In this document: piece by piece, positions 59,593 to 64,000 of the stretch
Layout: each line of letters opens with the position of its first letter
Position numbering within the stretch: the first letter of the stretch is position 1
The notes under the pieces: model-generated
Told to the model about the DNA's origin: nothing
The model's input: the letters and a program-made list of their open reading frames with translations, nothing else
The model's database searches: none
Made by a program: the position numbers and the translations under genes
Assembly: GCA_006386115.1 (NCBI GenBank)
Contig: VFIW01000160.1
Span: forward strand, 58,802-122,801
DNA: 64,000 bases
Source of the DNA: Globisporangium splendens
Lineage: Eukaryota > Oomycota > Peronosporomycetes > Pythiales > Pythiaceae
Direction of reading: 5' to 3'

Positions 59593-60673
59593 GAAATAAA
59601 GTTCTACCGCTGTAATGCTGAATATCATCGAAAGCATTGTTTGTATACTCAACAAAGCTGTCCAACGATGTTTCGAGATCACCCATCTTCTCCTTCATGT
59701 GTTTAATGTCTTCGTGATAAATTAGATTTTCAGACTGCACTTGAATAAGTTCGCGACGAACCGATGCCAGCACACTCTCAAGACGAAAGATCATCGCTCT
59801 TGGATCTTCTTCTTTTTCTTCCTCGTTCTCCTTGCGCTGGTGATAGAGGTCGAACTTGTACACCATCGACTGAAGTGCGCTCGAAACTTTAAACTTTTGG
59901 TTACTCGATGACAAGGCAGCTTCCGGCAAACGGTTGGAGTCGTGGTAGCACATCGGACAATCGTACTGTCTGGGAACCGCACACAGCAAACCTTCGACCA
60001 TTGACTTCTCATGGATGGCCATCATCTTGCCTGCATCGACTCGGTTTCGAAAACTGTCTCGATCTCGTTCCAAGCTTCTGAGCCAAGCTTCTGGATTCGA
60101 CATAAAGTTATGGACGAATGCGTTCCACGCCTTGCATAGAGCATCCGGACTTGTGCGACGATTATGTTTTGCCTTCGAGTCGTAGAAGCGCTTCTGGAAG
60201 AACAAGTCGATGTAGTACTCGTCTGAGTGTTGCGTACTCGAGAACCGCAAAGCGAAATCCTTTTTGAACTCGGACGTATCGAACAGCGGTATAGCGCATC
60301 GTAAACGGTTGTATCCACGCATACCTGGATCGTAGTCGTACATCCACGGTAGGATGGTCTTGTGGTACTTCGATTCGACTTCCTTGTTTTGCTTAATCGG
60401 ATCTGGGTCAAGTCGATGCCGACGACGCTCCTCGAATGGGATCCAACGATTACGCGACAACGGCGCACTGACAGTGTTGTTCTCTTCACGATGGTCTTCC
60501 ATCGGATGAGTACTCGGTCGTTGAGTGGCGCTTGAGCGGGCTGCCGCGCTGAAGTGATTAACCTTCGGCGCAGGGCTGGGCATTGGATCAATTGACGATG
60601 CAGGCAACATCTCGGTCTCTTGATGGTCTTCCATCAAGGGACCACCTATATCGATCAATTCTCCGTCCTCCAT
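59579..60673 (-). CDS. Unrecognised protein, family member 3
   Basis: 364 residues from the ATG at 60673 (MEDGELIDIGG). Acidic and Ser/Pro-rich start, then the shared core from about residue 110: WMYDYDPG, IPLFDTSEF, YYIDLFFQKRFY, CKAWNAFVHNFMSNPEAW, MMAIHEKSM, CAVPRQYDCPMCY. The tail is a long coiled coil (RLESVLASVRRELIQVQSEN, IKHMKEKMGDLETSL). Members 2 and 3 share CPMCY; member 1 has CSFCY. This is the best-preserved member and a good query for searches. Intact frame without introns. It is the last gene before the terminal repeats, about 3 kb from the telomere array. Function unknown; a nuclear or complex-forming role is a guess from the coiled coil. Confidence 0.75.
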   Translation of the reverse strand: MEDGELIDIGGPLMEDHQETEMLPASSIDPMPSPAPKVNHFSAAARSSATQRPSTHPMEDHREENNTVSAPLSRNRWIPFEERRRHRLDPDPIKQNKEVESKYHKTILPWMYDYDPGMRGYNRLRCAIPLFDTSEFKKDFALRFSSTQHSDEYYIDLFFQKRFYDSKAKHNRRTSPDALCKAWNAFVHNFMSNPEAWLRSLERDRDSFRNRVDAGKMMAIHEKSMVEGLLCAVPRQYDCPMCYHDSNRLPEAALSSSNQKFKVSSALQSMVYKFDLYHQRKENEEEKEEDPRAMIFRLESVLASVRRELIQVQSENLIYHEDIKHMKEKMGDLETSLDSFVEYTNNAFDDIQHYSGRTLFPRYG

Positions 60674-60828
60674 CTCTCGAAACAGCACTTTAGCATTCAG
60701 GTGGTCTTCCGCCTGTTGCCTTTGCGCGTCTCTGAGGGGGGGGAGGAAAATAATTTAATGGCGTCAGCGCTTGCGTGCTCTCTTCGCTCGACATCTTTGG
60801 AACTGATCGCACAAGGCCAATGACCCTT

Positions 60829-61213
60829 TTATATGAAAGTTATTATACCCAGCTGCAATATGTATCAAACATTTGTTCTCAGTTTAAAACATGATATGGC
60901 TACAACAGATTCATTGCCGGTTCATGGCCAAAGACAGAAACAGTTTATATGATAGTTACTATACCCAGCTGCAATAGTATTAGTCACGCGTTGACATTTT
61001 AAAACATTATATGATTACAAGATGATTTATTGACTGTTCACAAAAATGATGCTTTCATGTGAAAATTACTAAAGTCCAACTGCAATATGTATCAGACATT
61101 TACCGTATGTTGAAAACAGTGTATTGTTTTAATAATATGTTGTGTTTTAAACATATATATTTATTTTTAAACATAACAGTTTTGTTTAAAACACTTATCT
61201 GGCTCCAATAAGA
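60829..61213. repeat. Three diverged ~115-bp tandem repeats and AT-rich tail
   Basis: TTTATATGAAAGTTATTATA, TTTATATGATAGTTACTATA and TTTCATGTGAAAATTACTAA start at about 60829, 60944 and 61055, each followed by CCA(G)CTGCAATA and an AAACAT-rich part. The rest, to 61213, is AT-rich without genes. Confidence 0.75.
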
Positions 61214-61470
61214 TTTAGATGCTGTCCCGTTTGAAAACTAGCCACACAAATTTCTACGAAATTTGTGGGGTATGTTTTCAACGACGGGTAGCATCTCGGC
61301 GAAAACGAGAAATCTGCCGAAATATTACTTTTTGAGATATAACGAATAAACAGAAAAAATGTCGCATTGCACAAAAACTAGCTACACAATGTTTTTCAAA
61401 CTTTCACCATCGTTTTCTACGCCATTGAAAACCCCATATCCGAAAGGTTTAGAAACGAGAAGTTTTTGGT
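61214..61470. repeat. SR4 copy B
   Basis: Full-length SR4 (about 255 bp) from TTTAGATGCTGTCCCG to GAAACGAGAAGTTTTTGG. The hairpin loop reads TAC, where copies A and C read GTA. It ends exactly at GTCCCTAAACAGG. Confidence 0.88.
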
Positions 61471-61492
61471 CCCTAAACAGGCTCGTCATCAT
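61471..61492. repeat. Minimal SR1 left-end stub
   Basis: CCCTAAACAGGCTCGTCATC and two more bases of SR1, then AGGGTTTAGGGTTTAG. SR1 was cut after 22 bp and capped by telomere repeats. Confidence 0.8.
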
Positions 61493-61763
61493 AGGGTTTA
61501 GGGTTTAGATGCTGTCCTGTTTTAAAACTAACCCCACAAATTTCGTAGAAATTTGTGTGGTTATGTTTTAAAACATGGACAGCAACATGCCGCTATCCAC
61601 AAATCTGGCTGAGGTCTAGTTCTCGAGATATAACGAAAAAACAGAAAAATTGTCTCATATCTCAAAATCTGACCCCACGATCTCTCTCAAAATCTCACCA
61701 TCGAATTCTACGCCATTGAAAACCCCATATCCGAAAGTTTTAGAAACGAGAAGTTTTTGGTGC
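61493..61763. repeat. SR4 copy C behind telomere repeats
   Basis: AGGGTTTAGGGTTTAGATGC leads into a diverged SR4 that ends with the same GAAACGAGAAGTTTTTGG. Its hairpin arms differ from those of copies A and B by paired changes (GAAAAC/GTTTTC becomes TAAAAC/GTTTTA). Confidence 0.85.
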
Positions 61764-61963
61764 CGAGCTATCGCCATCCATTCATTTTCCCTACCTAATA
61801 GATTAGGTTATATCGAAACTATTGACTTATGCTATATCGAGTACTGAGTTAGGCAATGTTTAAAGTACTGACTTAAGCTATCAAAATGTCATGATTTAGG
61901 ATATATCAATCTACTGATTTATGACATTTATAACGTAATGAAGTAAGCCATTTTGAGTCATGG
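61764..61963. other. AT-rich degenerate repeats, no gene
   Basis: TATTGACTTATGC, TACTGAGTTAGGC, TACTGACTTAAGC and TACTGATTTATGAC recur at roughly 30-50 bp steps. Confidence 0.6.
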
Positions 61964-63685
61964 TCCCTAAACAGGCTCGTCATCATACAAATTTCAAGTC
62001 AAAGTGGTTAGGCTCTGACGGCAAAACCATGACGAGCAAATTTGACTCGGCTTTTCTATATTAACTTAACCACCGATATCTTCGGGGTTTCTGCATGAAA
62101 TATTTCAATTAGGTCTAAATATAAACATGGTTAGGGTGGACCACATCGATTTGTCTGTCAGTTTGTATAGTATACTCAATGGAAGTCAAAGACGAATGTG
62201 CTTGCAGCGCGGGCTACAGGGGGCCAATTTGTATGAAACTTTGTATACCTGCCTACTTTTGTATCGCGAACACGACTGTGGGACTTTCAGACCTGTCTAT
62301 GCACCGTGTACCACTCTATTTGAGTGTCATGCAAAAAGTGCTCGAAACCTCGTGAAAACTTGCACTTGTATGTATTTTTGTATGGGGAATGCGATGGAAG
62401 TATCACATTTGACGGGGGACGCACGGCTATGCGACAAATATCGATTTCCACAGGTGCGAGTGTGATTGGGACAATAGAAAGCGAATATAAAGGCAAATTG
62501 TATGAAAGTTTGTATACCTATGTAACTTTATGTGGACAACACGACAGTGGTACTTCCTGACTCGTCTATGTACACGGCACACTTGGTATCGACACTATGC
62601 TCGCGTGACGTCAGTAATGAACCAAATTGAATGAAAGTTTGTATACCTGCGTAACATTACATGGGCAACACGATGGTGGTACCTCCTGTTACGTATACAT
62701 ACACTGTACCACTATACACTGTACCACTATACTTGGGCAGCGCATGTATATTCGAAATACTCAGCAGGTTCGTATGAGACTTGTGCAGATGTGGGATTGT
62801 GCTCCGCCTGCTTGAGCTACCAATATTCCTGATGTGAGCAAGTCGAAGCATGACATTGGTGACTGATGCATGGAAGGCAACAGCAACGAGTGTGATATGA
62901 GTGTTAGTAAACATGTAGAGTGCGAGATTGTATGAAAGTTTGTGTACCTGCGTAACTGTAACGATGCAACACGATGTGGTACCTCCTGACATGTATACAT
63001 ACACTGTACCACTTCAATGATCATCGTGTCTGCGCAGACTCAATACTCATCAACATTTGTATACAATGTCGGACACACTTGTTTGTTGTTTGATGGAGCG
63101 CGCGAGCAACATATCATGTGTGTGGATATGGTGACACCTCAAGTATGTATATGGATGTGATGTTGAGAGAAGAACCACGTAAAGTGAATTTGTATGACAT
63201 TATGTGAGAATAAGACTACAAACGCAAAAATGTGAATTCTAGTGTCGTACATATCGTATGGTTTGTGATGATGATACTGATGAATGTGAGTAGATGTATA
63301 TTGTGTGCGCGAAGAGGAAGTCACGAAGCATACAACATAAGTAGCTGAGTTGTTTGTTTGTGACTGCTGTAGTGTAGAGTGAAGTGTGATCCGTGACGTG
63401 GTGTGTTGAGTGTGTGAAGAGCTGGGCAGTGTGGGTGTAAGTGGATATTCCAAAGTGGTGTGAAGTATCATACATTGTAGATGGTATTGTGATTGGTGAT
63501 ATTTGGAATGAGTGTGTGAGTGAATGATAAAAGGCTACTGAGACAACAAGAAGGATGATAGGAGTGTTTGGAAACATGCCGAGTGCGAGATTGTATGAAA
63601 GTTTGTGTATCTGAGTAACTGTAATGATCACTGTGTCTGCGCAGACTCGATACTCATCAACATTTGTGTGGAATGTCGGACACAT
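61964..63685. repeat. Subtelomeric repeat SR1, copy 4, capped by telomere
   Basis: This copy follows copy 3 (it includes the extra block) but stops at GGACACATG, where copy 3 goes on with GATAAAAG. Telomere repeats start at the next base: a healed break. Confidence 0.9.
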
Positions 63686-64000
63686 GGGTTTAGGGTTTAG
63701 GTTTAGATGCTGTCTCGTTTAGGTTTAGGGTTTTTTTTTTTTTTTTTATGGGTTTAGATGCTGCCTAGGGTTTAGGGTTTAGGGTTTAGGGTTTAGGGTT
63801 TAGGGTTTAGGGTTTAGGGTTTAGGGTTTAGGGTTTTAGGGTTTAGGGTTTAGGGTTTAGGGTTTAGGGTTTAGGGTTTAGGGTTTAGGGTTTAGGGTTT
63901 AGGGTTTAGGGTTTAGGGTTTAGGGTTTAGGGTTTAGGGTTTTAGGGTTTAGGGTTTAGGGTTTAGGGTTTAGGGTTTAGGGTTTAGGGTTTAGGGTTTA
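63686..64000. repeat. Telomere with embedded SR4 stubs and a T17 run
   Basis: GGGTTTAGGGTTTAGG, then a short SR4 start (TTTAGATGCTGTCTCG, 63701), TTTAGGG, a run of about 17 T (63731-63747), GGGTTTAGATGCTGCC (63750), then an uninterrupted TTTAGGG array from about 63766 to the window end. Two units have an extra T (near 63835 and 63940). Confidence 0.97.

Overview
The window is the right-hand end of a chromosome, most likely from an oomycete. It ends in about 230 bp of perfect TTTAGGG telomere in the G-strand-3' orientation. The inference rests on this repeat, an intronless FKS/callose-type 1,3-beta-glucan synthase, and a mix of Gypsy, Copia, LINE, Crypton-like and Penelope-like elements. I cannot name a genus.

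Layout. 1-370 holds the tail of a metallo-beta-lactamase-fold hydrolase gene. 482-3873 is a decayed LINE on the minus strand. 3874-16476 is a mosaic of subtelomeric modules, which I call SR1, SR2, SR3 and SR4. Within it sits an endonuclease-less Penelope-like element (5695-9537, minus) flanked by 429-bp direct repeats. 16477 is an 'n', immediately followed by a glucan synthase gene (16563-20858) that is cut at its 3' end by a truncated LTR. 20863-36770 is a nest of retroelements: Gypsy-1 (minus, with a long antisense ORF) inside the gag of Gypsy-2 (plus), and Gypsy-2 inside a Copia fragment that forms a 1.1-kb inverted repeat. 37.5-60.7 kb is an accessory region of intact and broken genes: two SET-domain genes, a Crypton-like tyrosine recombinase split by a solo LTR, LINE fragments, a vWA pseudogene, a giant-virus-like zinc-finger gene, an alcohol-dehydrogenase fragment, and three members of an unrecognised gene family (40041-41309, 53141-54013, 59579-60673). 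60.8 kb to the end is SR4, SR1 and telomere.

The most interesting signals concern chromosome ends. Many modules start with CCCTAAA and end with TTTAGGG, leaving head-to-head telomere motifs inside the sequence. One segment (40007-42140) looks like a miniature linear DNA with telomere seeds at both ends. The Penelope-like element lies in the orientation expected for reverse transcription primed by a telomere 3' end, and its RT stop codon is made of telomere repeat. SR4 repeatedly joins telomere repeats at the same base, including two tiny stubs next to the terminal array, and it forms a hairpin with covarying arms. The three-paralog family (an aromatic FF-x-x-R core, a C-P-M-C-Y motif, and a coiled-coil tail in at least two members) appears undescribed.

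Limits: all family assignments come from reading motifs in the translations, without database searches. The 'n' at 16477 and the broken junctions on both sides of the glucan synthase mean an assembly misjoin around 16.4-21 kb must be considered.
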